Below are positions 12,666 through 24,796 of a stretch of 64,000 bases of DNA, in pieces. The notes beneath the pieces were generated by a model. That model had not been told where the DNA came from. It did no database searches and worked only from the letters and a program-made list of their open reading frames with translations. The stretch lies in the NCBI GenBank assembly GCA_002914845.1, contig JXTC01000433.1, positions 35,371 to 99,370 on the forward strand, written 5' to 3'. Source of the DNA: Trema orientale. Its lineage: Eukaryota; Streptophyta; Magnoliopsida; Rosales; Cannabaceae. Position numbers and translations under genes: made by a program. How positions within the stretch are numbered: the first letter of the stretch is position 1; each line of letters begins with the position of its first letter.

Positions 12666-15600
12666 TTGTTATTCTCAGAAACTAAAGGTAGATTATCTAA
12701 TTTAGTCAAAATCAAGAAGTTTTTTTTTTTCCATAATTATCCCTATCTCAAAACACAATGGAAAATATGTTTTTATAAAACATAAAAACATAAAATAGTG
12801 GTGTCTAAAATATTACACTATTTTTTCAAAAAAAAAAAAAGAAAAAAAGAAAATATTACACTATTACTCAATAAGTTAATGAAAAAATTGTGTCCCTACT
12901 AGGCTTGTCATAAAGTTTTTAATAGAAAAAAAACCTTAGCCTTTCTCTCCACATATGTCTCCTAACAAAAAAGTCAACGTCGGAGGTCGGAGAGAAGGTC
13001 TTCTATTCTGTTTCTATTTCTCTGGCCTCCTCTCCTCATCTTCTTCTTCTTTTTTTCAGTTTTAATAAGTCCAAATCTAGATCTGGTTTGTTGTACCACC
13101 TTTTATGTGGATTTTAGTCCGGTTTAGATATTAAATCTGAAAATTTTTCTCGGATCTAGATTTGTTTAGTAACTAATTTTTGTTTTGTTTTATTTTCCAC
13201 GGGCATGGATCTTAATTGGAATTGACCTCATATAGTCTACCCCACCAAGAATGTAGTCAGGAGTAAGTATTAAAGGCAATAGATTATTGATGATCCTTGT
13301 TATCTCTTTCTCTTGAAGAATTAGGGTAACCCACACATTTATTCTTAATTGTATTTGTGATCTATTTTTTGCCTCCTTTCTTTGAGAAGTTTGAAATTAT
13401 AATCCTTATTGAAATTGTAATTCTTATGCTTATATTGTATTTTAAAATTTTTTACTTCGATTAATGATATTCCTTTGAGGAGCCCGTTTATATATATTAA
13501 AAAAAAAAGTTAAGGAAAAAAAAAATAAACAAATGACCAAAGTGAATATCAATTACAATACTACTCAATAAGTTCATAACATTACTCGATTAATAATTTG
13601 CGCACTTGCTCTTCATCATATATAATTGCAAGTAAGTGTTGGATAAAGAGCAGACGACCAAAGTGGCATTGCCTAAGTTGCTTCTTTTTCTAATTTGGGT
13701 TGCCCAATTTCGTTTTCACTTTTCTTAGGTACCTTTTCGTAATAGAAAATAAATAAATAATTAAAAACAAATCCAATTTAATGTCTATACCTTATTGAAT
13801 CAAAAGTCTAACCTACATGAAAAATATATATATATATATATATGGCATCAATTCAGTAGATATTTTTTTTATCTTGTTTTGCCCAAATCCAATTAAAATT
13901 TATCAAATACGTCTTTTTATTAAAAAAAAAAAAAGTTGAGGGTGAAAGAACATTAAATAACATGTATTTATTATTATTTTTTTATCTAACTATTCAAATT
14001 ATGATAATCGTTAGATAATGATCCAACAACTAAAAAAAATACACATAGATAGGTGAAAAAAATACCTAGCCCTATATATACACAAAAGAAAGAGACCAAT
14101 TTCTTGTAATTGAATTCATTAGGAAGAAAAAAAAAATAGAACTTATTATATTTTTTTGTGTGTAAAAGGAAGAATGATACTGCAGGAGCTATTTCATATA
14201 TTTATTATGTTTTGCTTATAAATTATGGGGCTACATTTGGAAAAGGGTGCAAATGGCTTTTAGGCTTGGTAGGAATAATGCTATGAGGTCCAACACTAAA
14301 TAGGATCTCAATTTATTATTAAATAATTATAATTATATATTAGGTAAGATTTGTATGAGACCAATTAATTATAATCACTCAGTAATAAATTGTCAAGATA
14401 TATAGTATTAGGACTCAATATGTAAAGACTAGAGGGTAGGGATGGTGAGAAAAAAAGAATTCCTCTCCTCCCATGCGGACTAAAAGCTAAAAAGTTTAAT
14501 ATTGGTGTGGTATGAGTGTGACAAAATCATCATCATATTATAATTCTAAACACTATACTTCACACTATAAAGATAGATCATAGAAGAGTAAAAGATTCTA
14601 GTCCACACCTCTTCTGTTTTTGTCAAATATTTATATCTGAATTAATTATTGTGGGGATTCCACTAGGTTGGAATTAGTTAGGAACATAAATGAACCAGTA
14701 GTAATTAAGCACGGGAAATAGAAGACAAATAAATAAATAAAGCTTCTCTTCAAATGAACATAACCTCTCACTTAATTTTTTTTTTTTCCTTAAGTTTATT
14801 ATTTCTAATTAAATGTATTGCTTCAAAAAGATTTGTTGAGGGGGGAAAAAAAAAAGACGTACAAATTAGAAAATGTGAGTACACTGATCAAAACATAAAC
14901 AAAACTCTAGATAATATTAACGGTTCTAGACTCTAGAATAAAAAGTATATGCCAAGTGTAAAACACATGTAAAAGTAGAAATATATCATCTACATTTAAT
15001 TTATTTTATTGCAATTTTACCAAATAATCTAACTAATGTGTCATGTGAATCCAAGCTGTCATTATATTCACAGAACACGACCAATAATTAGCAATATAAT
15101 AATATTATCTTGGTCAATAAGCATATGCCATATAATAACCATTACGAACAAACCCCAATTTTTATCATTTAAAATTAATTTTAAAAAAGTTTTATCTTTA
15201 AATAATTAAAAATAATTCAACGATTAGACATTCTTCTAACTAAGCTGATTTTATTTAGACTAAAATAGTAAACCAAGGACCAACGCTCGTGATTAGTTTT
15301 AGGCTTTTTAAGCCCCTCTCTTTCTCTTCATTTTTCAGAACTGACAGTTTCTTTTTTCTTTTTTTTTTTCTGTTTTGGAAAGGGAAATAGACATTAGTAA
15401 TTGGAGAGAGAGTGCTAAAGAAAAATTTGCATGATTCTCGGATCCTTGGTCGGATCACCCTTTTGGCGGCGTTTAATGTACTTTAATTGTTCAACGTAAG
15501 GTCGGAAATACGGGTTGACCCGACCCATGTACGTACGTGTCTTTGGGGGTTAAATGAGTAAAACGACAAGTTTCCGCGTGGTCGCCATTAATGATTGCGA

Positions 15601-16435
15601 TGGATCTCTCCCTTTCGTGGTTTTTGCAATCGAGTGCTCAAACTTGTTCTTATTATTTTTTGTGTATATTTTCACATTTCAAATCATTAATACCCAAAAC
15701 TCAAATATTTTATTTGATTTTTTTTAAGAAGGAAGATAATGAATTTGTTGCAAATTGCAATTGTTTTTCTATTTTATAATATAGAGCATGAAGGTGCGTA
15801 TTGGCTAGCATGCTAGTGGGGCACTAGGTCATGGAGAATATTGGACTAGATTTGGAGTAATAATGTAAATATGTAGTACTTTATTAATATAAAATTTAAA
15901 CCTATAAGCCAATTTGAAAACAACTTATGATGATAATTTTTTTTTTTTTATGTAGCAATAGTTGTAGAGAAAAAAAAAAAAGATGCGACCCATCTTTTCA
16001 ACTTCTGGTGGGTCAATGATATTTATTTTAGATTTAGAAAATTTTATACTATTTGTTAGCTTATCTTTATCACATTAAAAAAAAGTTGGATTTGTTACTT
16101 TACATGTCATAATGATAATATTTTCCTTTTTTCTTGTTGTTAAAAAAAAATCAAATTGGACATGTCTTTTAGAGGTCAACAAAGGTAAAAGAAAAGCAAC
16201 TAGCTTTGAAAGGCATAATCCTTCAACAAAGTCTGCATACATACTATGGTGCTAATCCTATAGCCATCACAAAAGCTACGGAAAAGAAAAAAAATATATA
16301 TGAGAGGATGAAGATAGCAAAAGACTGAGATAAAGGGACTATAAAGCAATATATGAAAAAGTATAGGTAACAAAATGCAAAAATTAGAAAAGATGACATA
16401 TCTTTAATTTCACTCGCTTTTGTTCATTCTACATT
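12666..16435. other. Intergenic, AT-rich; upstream region of the PSI-like gene
   Basis: There are many homopolymer runs and short TA repeats (near 13829-13842), and no frame with a recognisable product. 13000-13100 and 15400-15620 are less AT-rich. A 17-bp word, AGTAATTAAGCACGGGA, at 14700-14716 also occurs at 1401-1417. 16081-16430 is the likely promoter-proximal region of the downstream gene; no convincing TATA box could be chosen. Confidence 0.4.
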
Positions 16436-16439
16436 TTCA

Positions 16440-16489
16440 GCTGTGCTCCTCCATGTGGCTCCAAGTCTCCACCGCAGCTTCCCAGCTAC

Positions 16490-16529
<40 letters not shown>

Positions 16530-17385
16530 AGCTGCCATTTTCAATTTCTTGCTGAAAATAATCTCGTGGACTAGTTTTGGTTCATTTGATCGGTAAGTCT
16601 TCGAATTGTTTTGATGATTTTCTCTTTAGTTTTTTCTAATTATGGTTGTACTTTATTTTCTGCTTTTTTTGACTTCCTTTTTTCCTTTTTTCTTAAAATT
16701 TTCCCTCAAAAATGGAAGGAATATTGGTTTTGTGAATCTGGGTATGTTTTTTTAGTGTGTGAAGTTGTTTGATTCCAAAAGTGGGGGGAAAAGAAAGAAA
16801 AAGCTTCTTTTGGAATTTGTGTAGAGGGGTTTTGGAATTTAGACCAATTTTATTTATGAGATTTTGGGTTTGTTTTATATGATGGGATTTTTTTTTAATT
16901 TTGGAATTTGGGACAATAAATAGTATATATTTTTCAGAATTTAAGGATGAATTTTTGCTAGATTAGTGAAAAAGAGTGATGTTTTCATTGAAAAGACTGG
17001 TGAAGAAATGAAAAAAGAGAAGGAAGCTTAAATTGGGGTTGAGTTTAATTTCTGGGATTTGGTTCAATTGATTCGGTGGGTTTTTCTTCTGTTGTTTTTG
17101 GATATTGGGTGTGTGAAAATTTGGAGCATAAAATTTTGGCCAACTTTTTACTCTGATTCATGAATTGAAAATTAGGGTTCCGTTTATTCTTTCCTTTAAT
17201 TCCTGTACTAGCTTCAATTTGTTGGAGTGTTTGTGGTGATTAATTTTTATTTTTTGCAGGTGGTTTTCTAATTCTTTGTCAGCCGCTGAACCCAATTCTT
17301 GTTTTATTAATCATAATTGATTAACTACAGAATCAATAAATATGATGTTGAATTTGGGTTAGAGATTGTATTTTTTGGAGAAGAA
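16440..17385 (+). promoter_or_regulatory. 5' UTR of the PSI-like gene, with a CT repeat and one intron
   Basis: An (CT)18 tract at 16493-16528 is typical of plant core promoters and leaders. The likely leader exon ends at 16592 with a consensus donor (CG|GTAAGT). The intron runs 16593-17259 and ends in TTTTTTGCAG. The second leader part is 17260-17385. A 6-codon upstream ORF (ATG at 17342, stop at 17360-17362) precedes the main start. The transcription start itself was not determined. Confidence 0.65.
16493..16528 (+). repeat. (CT)18 microsatellite
   Basis: Uninterrupted CT dinucleotide run in the leader of the PSI-like gene; equivalent to a GAGA-type element on the other strand. Confidence 0.95.
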
Positions 17386-19206
17386 ATGGTTGCGGAATCG
17401 TGGTTTCGAAGCCTTTGGAAGACCCCGAAAAAGCATGAAGCTGCTGTGGAGAAAGCAGTTATTGGAGTTTTGGCATTTGAAGTTGCGAGTTTGATGTCTA
17501 AGCTGATCCATTTATGGCACTCCCTGAGCGATAAGCAGGTTCATAGGTTAAGAGAAGAGATTACAAACTCAGTTGGTATAAAGAAGCTTGTCTCAGATAA
17601 TGAGGAGTACATTGTGAAATTAATATGCACTGAAGTTATTGATAATATGGCCCATGTGGCAAAAGCTGTGGCCAGACTTGGAAAGAAGTGCAGTGATCCC
17701 ACTTTGAAGAGTTTTGAGCAAGCTTTCAATGAGTGGATTAAATTCGGTGTTGATCCAAATGGGTGGGGTTTTACTTGGAAGAAAATGGACAGGAAGGCTA
17801 AGAAAATGGAAAAGTTTATCTCACTCAATGCAAATTTGTATCAAGAGATGGAAGTGTTTGCAGATCTTGAACAAACTCTGAGGAGAATGAAGGGTAATGT
17901 CAATGAAGACTCAGATGTCGCCAGTTTGCTCGAGTTTCAGAAGAAGGTCACATGGAAGCAGCATGAGGTGAAGCATTTAAAAGATGTCTCTCTGTGGAAC
18001 AAGACTTATGATTACACGGTTCTTCTCCTGGCACGGTCTCTGTTCACAATATTTAGTAGGATCAAGCATGTCTTTGGAGTTCCACAGATGGACACGGGTG
18101 AAACTGGAGATTCTGGAATTATAGATTCTGATCAGATTTATCGTAGCCAATCAGTTTCTGCACTGTTGCAATCTTCAGTTCATCCACCTGAGAGTGGTCT
18201 TCCAAGATTTGCATCAGGTCCCCTCGGGAGGTTTACAGCTAAATCGGGGCCAATTTCGAAAGCAAATAAAACCAATAATTTCTATTCCGGTCCTCTCGGT
18301 GGTGGTGCATCAAATACAAAATCTGGTCCTGTTACTGGCAAAAATAGAAACGTTTTTTATTCTGGTCCTATTGGGAGGTCAACGACAAAGTCAGGTCCAA
18401 TTTCTGGAATAAGTAAAATGAGCAAGAAGATTTGGCAGACTCGTGACCACTCACATGCTACTAACGGGAAGAAAGCACACATGAAATCTAACCGATTGAC
18501 TCAAGTGGGACCTTTTAAGGGATGTATGATGGCTGGAAACAGTTCTCCTGTAACCAATTGTCATTTGAGTTCTAATGGAATTCACTCAAGAATCATCAAT
18601 GAAGTCAATGATGCCAATTCAGACCTAATTATGCCTGGCAACATAGAGCTTAATCCATCAAGTTCTATATCCAAGTGTAAGTTATTGGCCGCGCCACCTG
18701 ATACCCTTGGTGCTGCAGCCTTGGCACTTCACTACGCAAATGTTGTTGTTGTAATTGAGAAGTTAGCAGCTTCTCCTCACTTGATTGGACTTGATGCAAG
18801 AGATGACCTGTACAATATGTTGCCTGCAAGTGTGAGAACTGCCCTCAGGGAAAAGCTAAAGCCATGCAGCAAGAGCTTGGCCTCATCAAGCTATGATCCA
18901 GCTCTTGCAAGAGAGTGGAATGATGCGATGACAGCAATATTAGAATGGTTGGCGCCGCTTGCTCATAATACCATAAGATGGCAGTCTGAGCGGAGCTTTG
19001 AGCAGCAGAATTTGGTTTCCAGAGCAAATGTGCTGCTGGTTCAAACTCTTTATTTCGCAAATCAGGAGAAAACTGAAGCAATGATTACCGAGCTTCTTGT
19101 TGGTCTGAATTACATCTGGAGATTTGGTAGAGAACTCAATGCAAAAGCTATATTAGAGTGTGCTAGCAGTAGAGTATATGACGAGTTTTTGGATTTAGAT
19201 GGATGA
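17386..19206 (+). CDS. PSK SIMULATOR-like protein (DUF3475/DUF668), 606 aa
   Basis: The frame opens further upstream, but the first in-frame ATG is at 17386 and gives MVAESWFRSLWK, a typical start for this plant-specific family. Residues about 25-81 (GVLAFEVASLMSKL, LRxEI, DNEEY) are DUF3475. Residues about 441-527 (LGAAALALHYANVVVVIEKL, DDLYNMLP, ALREKL) are DUF668, followed by a conserved tail with LVGLNYIWRFGRELN. Between them, residues about 277-342 hold a serine-glycine-proline repeat (SGPLG, KSGPIS). The coding region has no intron. In Arabidopsis, PSI1-3 promote growth downstream of phytosulfokine signalling; this shorter, non-myristoylated-looking type resembles At5g04550, whose role is less clear. 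Function here is inferred from family only. Length and frame look intact. Confidence 0.9.
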   Translation: MVAESWFRSLWKTPKKHEAAVEKAVIGVLAFEVASLMSKLIHLWHSLSDKQVHRLREEITNSVGIKKLVSDNEEYIVKLICTEVIDNMAHVAKAVARLGKKCSDPTLKSFEQAFNEWIKFGVDPNGWGFTWKKMDRKAKKMEKFISLNANLYQEMEVFADLEQTLRRMKGNVNEDSDVASLLEFQKKVTWKQHEVKHLKDVSLWNKTYDYTVLLLARSLFTIFSRIKHVFGVPQMDTGETGDSGIIDSDQIYRSQSVSALLQSSVHPPESGLPRFASGPLGRFTAKSGPISKANKTNNFYSGPLGGGASNTKSGPVTGKNRNVFYSGPIGRSTTKSGPISGISKMSKKIWQTRDHSHATNGKKAHMKSNRLTQVGPFKGCMMAGNSSPVTNCHLSSNGIHSRIINEVNDANSDLIMPGNIELNPSSSISKCKLLAAPPDTLGAAALALHYANVVVVIEKLAASPHLIGLDARDDLYNMLPASVRTALREKLKPCSKSLASSSYDPALAREWNDAMTAILEWLAPLAHNTIRWQSERSFEQQNLVSRANVLLVQTLYFANQEKTEAMITELLVGLNYIWRFGRELNAKAILECASSRVYDEFLDLDG

Positions 19207-19870
19207 TATTGCTTTTGCTCATGGTAATTACCCAAAGAAACCTGATTTTATGACTGGCTATGGTTATGTTGAGAAAAGATCCCACTACCTTGCTAATGTG
19301 CAAGGCTGCGCATTCTTACCGGCGATATCGATGATTGCTTGGTGAAACAGAGAAAACTACCTACTCTGTTGATATTCAAGGTAGGCATTCTTGATGAGGT
19401 ATTGATTCAGCTTCTAATTCTTTTCTTTCGATGAGGATTCCTAGCCACTAAAAATTTGGGTCTTCTTCTCTCCCTCATAAAAAGCCTTGTTTGCCATTTA
19501 GAGTTAAGCTGTTGTACCAGAGGTTTATATTATTATCTATACTCTTCTGTAATAGTTGTAAAGTTGCCATTATAAAGGTTTTTATTCATAGATAGAAGAA
19601 GACCTATAAGGGTCTCGCATGTTTCTTTCTGGATAGCTGTCTGTAAGCTTGGTGAGCTTTATGCCACGTTGTAACCGAAGTGTATGTGTTTTTATACTGA
19701 AATCAGATTCAAGTCTTCGCCCATAGGGGCCAACCTCATGCATTAGCAGGTCAGCAATGATGAGTGCCTCGTTAACCTTGTGTAGCAACAGATGTTGAAC
19801 TTGTCCTTTTATTCTTCTTTCTTATATCCTTATGCATGTTAAAGAGCATGACATTTTTGCAGATTTATGG
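19207..19870 (+). other. Probable 3' UTR and downstream flank of the PSI-like gene
   Basis: Non-repetitive sequence following the TGA at 19204-19206, with no further frame. AT-rich, TAATAG/TTGTAA-rich sequence near 19545-19565 could contain the polyadenylation site, but I cannot fix it. Confidence 0.4.
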
Positions 19871-20809
19871 GTTCGCCAAGGTACATAAGGTACATATTAT
19901 TATTATTCGAATTATACACAAGGATATTCTTCACTTCTAATGTTGATTATAGTTTGTTTTGCCTGAACAAGCAAGACTGATGAAGTTTATACTTGTTCGT
20001 TTGTTTGAATGTTCTGTTGGAATTACGTGTATAGCGTTCTTTCATAGCTCAAGTCATTTTTACCTTTCCTTCTTCACTGATTTTTTCCCCCCTCATATTT
20101 GAACCTTAAACCTCGACATTATAACATTATATTACTCAACATTATATTATATAACATTATATATTATATTGGAGGTACTCAACATTATATTATATTAGAG
20201 GTAAGGCGGGCATAGTTACCAATTAGGACAAACTTGTGATCACTATTGATCATCATTGTAGACCCTTTATCATTGAATGATAAGGGAGTTTGGCATAAAA
20301 CGAACTATATTTTTCTAAGAAGGAATTGTTTAGCGGACGTAAGTAGTTTTTAGTGCGTTATGTAACTTCATTTGTAATAGAATACCATCCATGTGGTAGC
20401 ATATAATTAGTGTTGGTGCACATGGCTAAATGTGAGATTAAATGGTTCTTACTATAAGTTGTCACACGAATGATATTGATGATCATTCTCTGCTAGTACT
20501 TTGCCATTTTATATTGTTAGTATTGATATTAAACATTTTTCTACAATACAAGAATAACTTGAGTTTTGAAAAATTGACAAAGATGCGAATGAAGTTGGCT
20601 CTATATGAGATGGATATTGACAGTTTTGCATGCTCAAGCTGACACTTTAGACAGTAGAGTTGCCAATATCCTTTTGTATACTACAGGAGCAATATATGCA
20701 AGAGTAGAACGATATAGATTGTGGTGGGGATTAGAGTGATTTACTTCAACCTTCATGTGCTCGGCCTTTCGGCTAATGGGCTTGTTTGGCATGCAGGTTC
20801 ATAAGCTAA

Positions 20810-21250
20810 CGAGGAAATTTGATTTTTTATGGTATTTTTTCAAAAAAAATTGAAAAATCCCGGAATTTGAAATTGTTTTGAAAATTCCCAAATTTACTTA
20901 TAAAAATACCACTTTAAAAGTATTTAGAAAAATATCATTTTTTTATTGATTGATGAGATACTTAAAATAACTAGTTGAGTTACTTAAGATAATTTGAACA
21001 GTTATGTCAAGTAACTAGATTGGTTACTCTAAGTAATCTAACTAACTGATTATTTCGAGTACCATTGAAAAATACCAAATTTAAAAAAAAAATGGTATTT
21101 TTCTAAATAGTTTTAAAAGTGTTATTTTTCTAATAATACTTTTAAAAAGTGATATCTTTCTAAATTAACCCGGGATTTTTCAAAAAAATTAGTCAATCCG
21201 GGATTTTTCAATTTTTGGTATCTTGGGCCTGGAATTTTGTAAATATCCCT
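20810..21250. mobile_element. Foldback-type MITE, about 440 bp
   Basis: The left half contains TTGAAAAATCCCGGAATTTG and AGTATTTAGAAAAATATCA. The right half carries inverted counterparts (AACCCGGGATTTTTCAA, TGATATCTTTCTAAAT, AATCCGGGATTTTTCAA). The middle (20960-21060) has repeated AGTTACTTAAGATAA / GGTTACTCTAAGTAA blocks. No coding capacity; edges approximate. Confidence 0.55.
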
Positions 21251-21254
21251 AAGC

Positions 21255-21790
21255 TAATTAGGAGAAAGGCTCATAACTACCGGTTTTCTTAAACATATTT
21301 TCATAAATACCTATTTTTCTTTTTATTTCATAAATACCCATTTCATAAATACCCATTTTTATACCCTTTTTGAGAAATATATTCCATATGGATTTTATAC
21401 ACGGTATAATTTTCTTTAATAAAAATTATACCTAAAAATTGGTAAATATTCTAAAATACGTACCACATGCATAATTTCACCCTGCAAATGTAGACCATAG
21501 ATAAACATTTACACTACAAATGTATATGGATTTTATAAATGAAATGTATACCACATTGTACATCTCATGGGTAAAAAAATTAAAACTAAAAATTAGTACA
21601 TATTTCAAAATGTATACTATATATATAAATTTATACTACAAATGTAAATCATGGGTAAAAAATTATATTATTAATGTATACCACACATTTTCTATATGAA
21701 ATGTAAACTAGAAAAATAATTTTTGAAAGAAAAATAAAAATAAGTATTTTTGAAATATAAGGTAGAAAAAAGGGTACTGAGTGTAAATTA
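21255..21790. mobile_element. Second foldback-type AT-rich element with internal repeats
   Basis: The left arm (CATAAATACCTATTTTTCTT near 21303) and right arm (AAGAAAAATAAAAATAAGTA near 21727) are imperfect inverted copies. The interior repeats blocks such as ATGTATACCACA and CTACAAATGTA. No coding capacity; no target duplication identified. Confidence 0.45.
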
Positions 21791-21834
21791 CTCTCTATTT
21801 CGTTTAATTATTGCATTTGCTTTAGCATCTGGTT

Positions 21835-22140
21835 AAGGGACACAAATCGAGAAAATGACATGGACAGGACTAACTTCAGCCAAAATGACTTTTTTATATA
21901 TTTTTTAAAAAACAACATTTTTAGGAGTGTCAAGGAAGTCTTAACCATAAGTCAAGAGCTTCTTGACCATGAAAAAATTATTATTTAGAAATTTTTTATG
22001 GTCAAGAGCTCTTGACCATAGGTTAAAAAGTTCTTTAATACTCCTAAAAATGTCATTTTTAAGAAAAGTGCAAAAAGAAGTCATTTTGGCCCAAGTAAGT
22101 CCTACTCATGTCCTTTTCTCACACAAATCATATCAGCAGG
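21835..22140. mobile_element. Near-palindromic hairpin MITE, arms about 140-150 bp
   Basis: The left arm contains, in order, GACATGGACAGGACTAACTT, GCCAAAATGACTT, ACATTTTTAGGAGT, GTCAAGAGCTTCTTGACCAT. The right arm carries their inverted equivalents ATGGTCAAGAGCTCTTGACC, ACTCCTAAAAATGTCATTT, AAGTCATTTTGGCC, AAGTCCTACTCATGTCC. The loop (near 21970-21999) is short. A transcript would fold into one long, nearly continuous hairpin. No coding capacity. Confidence 0.8.
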
Positions 22141-23904
22141 TAGGTTTCATTTTTTGTTGAGATCCAATAGTTATAGAAATTATCAAGGGTTTCGAACAGA
22201 AATACCCTGTTTTTGAGGTTTCTCTTAAATCGATATACCATTCTCTCTACATATACACACATACACACACACTCACACATCAAACATTACATTTTCATCT
22301 CATTTGAACGATACTCTCTTTCTAACTCATCTTAAAGCTCTTGTTCATTTCGTTTTATTTCGTCGACCTCTTCATTCCGATAATGTAACGCCCCAAGTCT
22401 CATATCTGGTATGCTCTGGGAAGATCATGGGTATTTAAATGGTGGTCCGTGAGCTCAAAAGTACCTTCAAGCTAGCACTTTTTGGTGAGGCCGGTAGTGT
22501 TACATAAAGATCGAGTAAAAGACAAAAGAGCCATTATTTATAAGTATTATTTGGGGTTAATTTAGTAAATTAATATGTAATCCCTTTAAGAAATCCTAAG
22601 GATTTAATTTTACTATCAGTTTCTAAGTGTACATTTAGCAGAGAAAAAAAACAAAAAGAGAGAGAGAGAGAAACGACTCTACACTATTAAGAAGAAGAAG
22701 AAGAAGATGATGATGATGATGCTGACGATAGTTATTTTCAAAAATTATTGAGACTCACTCTTCAGGTAAATATCTCTAATCTATTAAGGTTAATTACATG
22801 CATTAACTAGATTTTGAGGATTTGATTTGCATGTCTAAGATTAGGGGTTTTAGTTTTCTCATTAAGATTATATAAAGTTCTGAAGATTAAATAAATGGGG
22901 ATGAACTCTCTTGATTTTAGAATTCAAACAAGACCAAAATTACATGATTTGATTATATGTATTAAAAGTTACAAATTTTTAAGTTTGGACAGGATAGAAA
23001 AACATAGCAAAGGGTTTCGACTTGCTTTTTAGTGGATTTCAGTTGTCTGATTGTACCATATTTGGTATGGTTAGAAAGCTTATTCGATAAGCTTTCAAAG
23101 GTACATAATTCGTCAAAAATGGACTTATAACTAGAGATTTATATCATTTTAAAGTGAGCACTACGAATCTAGAAAAATCTGAAATTTTAGACACTATCAG
23201 TAGAACATAGCAAGGGCTTATCTGCCTATATGGGGCCCACCTATGGACCCCACAACTGTATTCTTGGCACTTTTAGGATCCCCATCATTGGAAGAATTTG
23301 TCCCCTAATTTTGGTGATTTTTGGAGATAGGTCAAAATAGTTGTAAATCATGAGAAATTAACATCATTGAGGGAAGTATAGAGTTGATCATAGTAGATGC
23401 ATAGACAACAAGTAGTCATTATTATTGGTGTAATTAGAATATAATTTTACTATTGTGGTTCTTATGTATGATTTATATGATAATAGGTGTTTGAAAGAAT
23501 TTGTTGATTATTTGGGTTGATTAGGCAAAGCGAACGAGGTAAGTAACTTTTGGTCTTTTCTAGTAACTTTTTGTACAAAAACTAAATATTTTATTATTTC
23601 TAATAAATTTATGTTTTTAGAGTATTTTATTAAAAATATGATTTCAAGTGAAAATACTTTTTACAAATAAGTTATTTATTGAAAGAAAATTATTTTACTG
23701 AAACAATTATTTTGTTTAAAAAGTATTTTGATTCTATCTGATAATTGTTTTGCACAAAAATATGGATTAAGTATATGACATTCTTATTGAACACTGTAAC
23801 ATGAAAACTATTTAGAAATGATTATAATGATATAATGAGAAAAGTGAAATTATTTTTGAACTGTTATTGTATATGAATGTGTTTTGAAACTCTCTTCAGT
23901 AACT

Positions 23905-24095
23905 ATGCAGTGTGGACCCATTCCACAGGGGTTATATGTAGACAGTACATACTGAATGCGGACCTAGCTACATAGGTTAAATATAGTAAATGTGGACCTA
24001 GTTACAGTGGTCAAATATAATAAATATGGACCTAGCTACAGGGATTAAGTGTAGTAAATATGGACCTAGTCACAAGGGTAAAGTGTGGCCATAGT
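23905..24095 (+). repeat. Minisatellite, unit about 38 bp
   Basis: About five units of GTGGACCTAGCTACAGGG followed by a TAAATATAGTAAA-type spacer, inside the 2.7-kb inverted-repeat element. A related motif occurs in opposite orientation at about 24860-24900. Confidence 0.75.
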
Positions 24096-24682
24096 CGCCA
24101 AAAACTGTTGAGAAATGATTTGAAAGTGTTACTGATTATCGAATGAGAATAAAATGACAGATTTTAAAAGTCCACTTCATGTTTTTGTTAAAGTAACTTT
24201 CCAAATAATCTCATTTGATCATCTTGAAATTATTACATTCTGCAATTGATTTTGTTTGTAAATATATTATTGAACTTTTTCAAATGATATATGCTTGATC
24301 CAGCTAATTAATGTTATTGGTTACTTACTGAGCTTCTAGCTCACTCTTTTAGTTTTCCCTCCCAGGTTTTAAAGATCGTTAGTTAAAAGGTTCACTAAGG
24401 GAGAATTTGTCTAGATAATTGGGATGCATTTGAGTTCATGAGTGAAAGAAGGAAAGTTATTCATTTTTTTTGGGAAAACATGAAGACTAGAAAGGTCAAT
24501 TAGTAGAAATTTATATTAGATTACAGTATGTATTTTGTATAATTAAATTTTAACATTTAGAGACTTAATAGAATTATTGAGTTACACATGATTTATTGGT
24601 ATTTATTGGAGTTTAGTTATTCTTTATTTTTGTAGATTGTACATAGATACCTTGTATATTTATAAGGCTTTGCCTTATAGGT

Positions 24683-24796
24683 ATGCGGTCTCACCCAAAA
24701 GTACTAGCTTGAAGGTACTTTTGAGCTCACGGACCACCACTTAAATACCTATGATCTTCCCAGAGCATACTTGATGTGGGACTTGGGGCATTACAA
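24683..24796. repeat. Extra internal copy of the element's right terminal repeat
   Basis: The segment contains TACTAGCTTGAAGGTACTTT and GACTTGGGGCATTACA, in the same orientation as the outer right end (24966-25084). It is separated from that end by about 170 bp that resembles an inverted piece of the element's interior. This suggests tandem duplication or nested insertion of an end. Confidence 0.7.

Noticed and set aside
12214-12705. Frames with repeating NGKTELLKQTH-like and FVSTIQFFHSN-like translations
   Set aside because: The peptide repeats simply reflect the 51-bp DNA tandem repeat.
17317-17385. Upstream extension of the PSI-like frame
   Set aside because: It has no in-frame ATG before 17386, and the family start motif MVAESWF begins there.
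23532-23550. Splice-donor-like GAACGAG|GTAAGT as evidence for a spliced gene in the 2.7-kb element
   Set aside because: No coding frame, acceptor pairing or protein similarity accompanies it.
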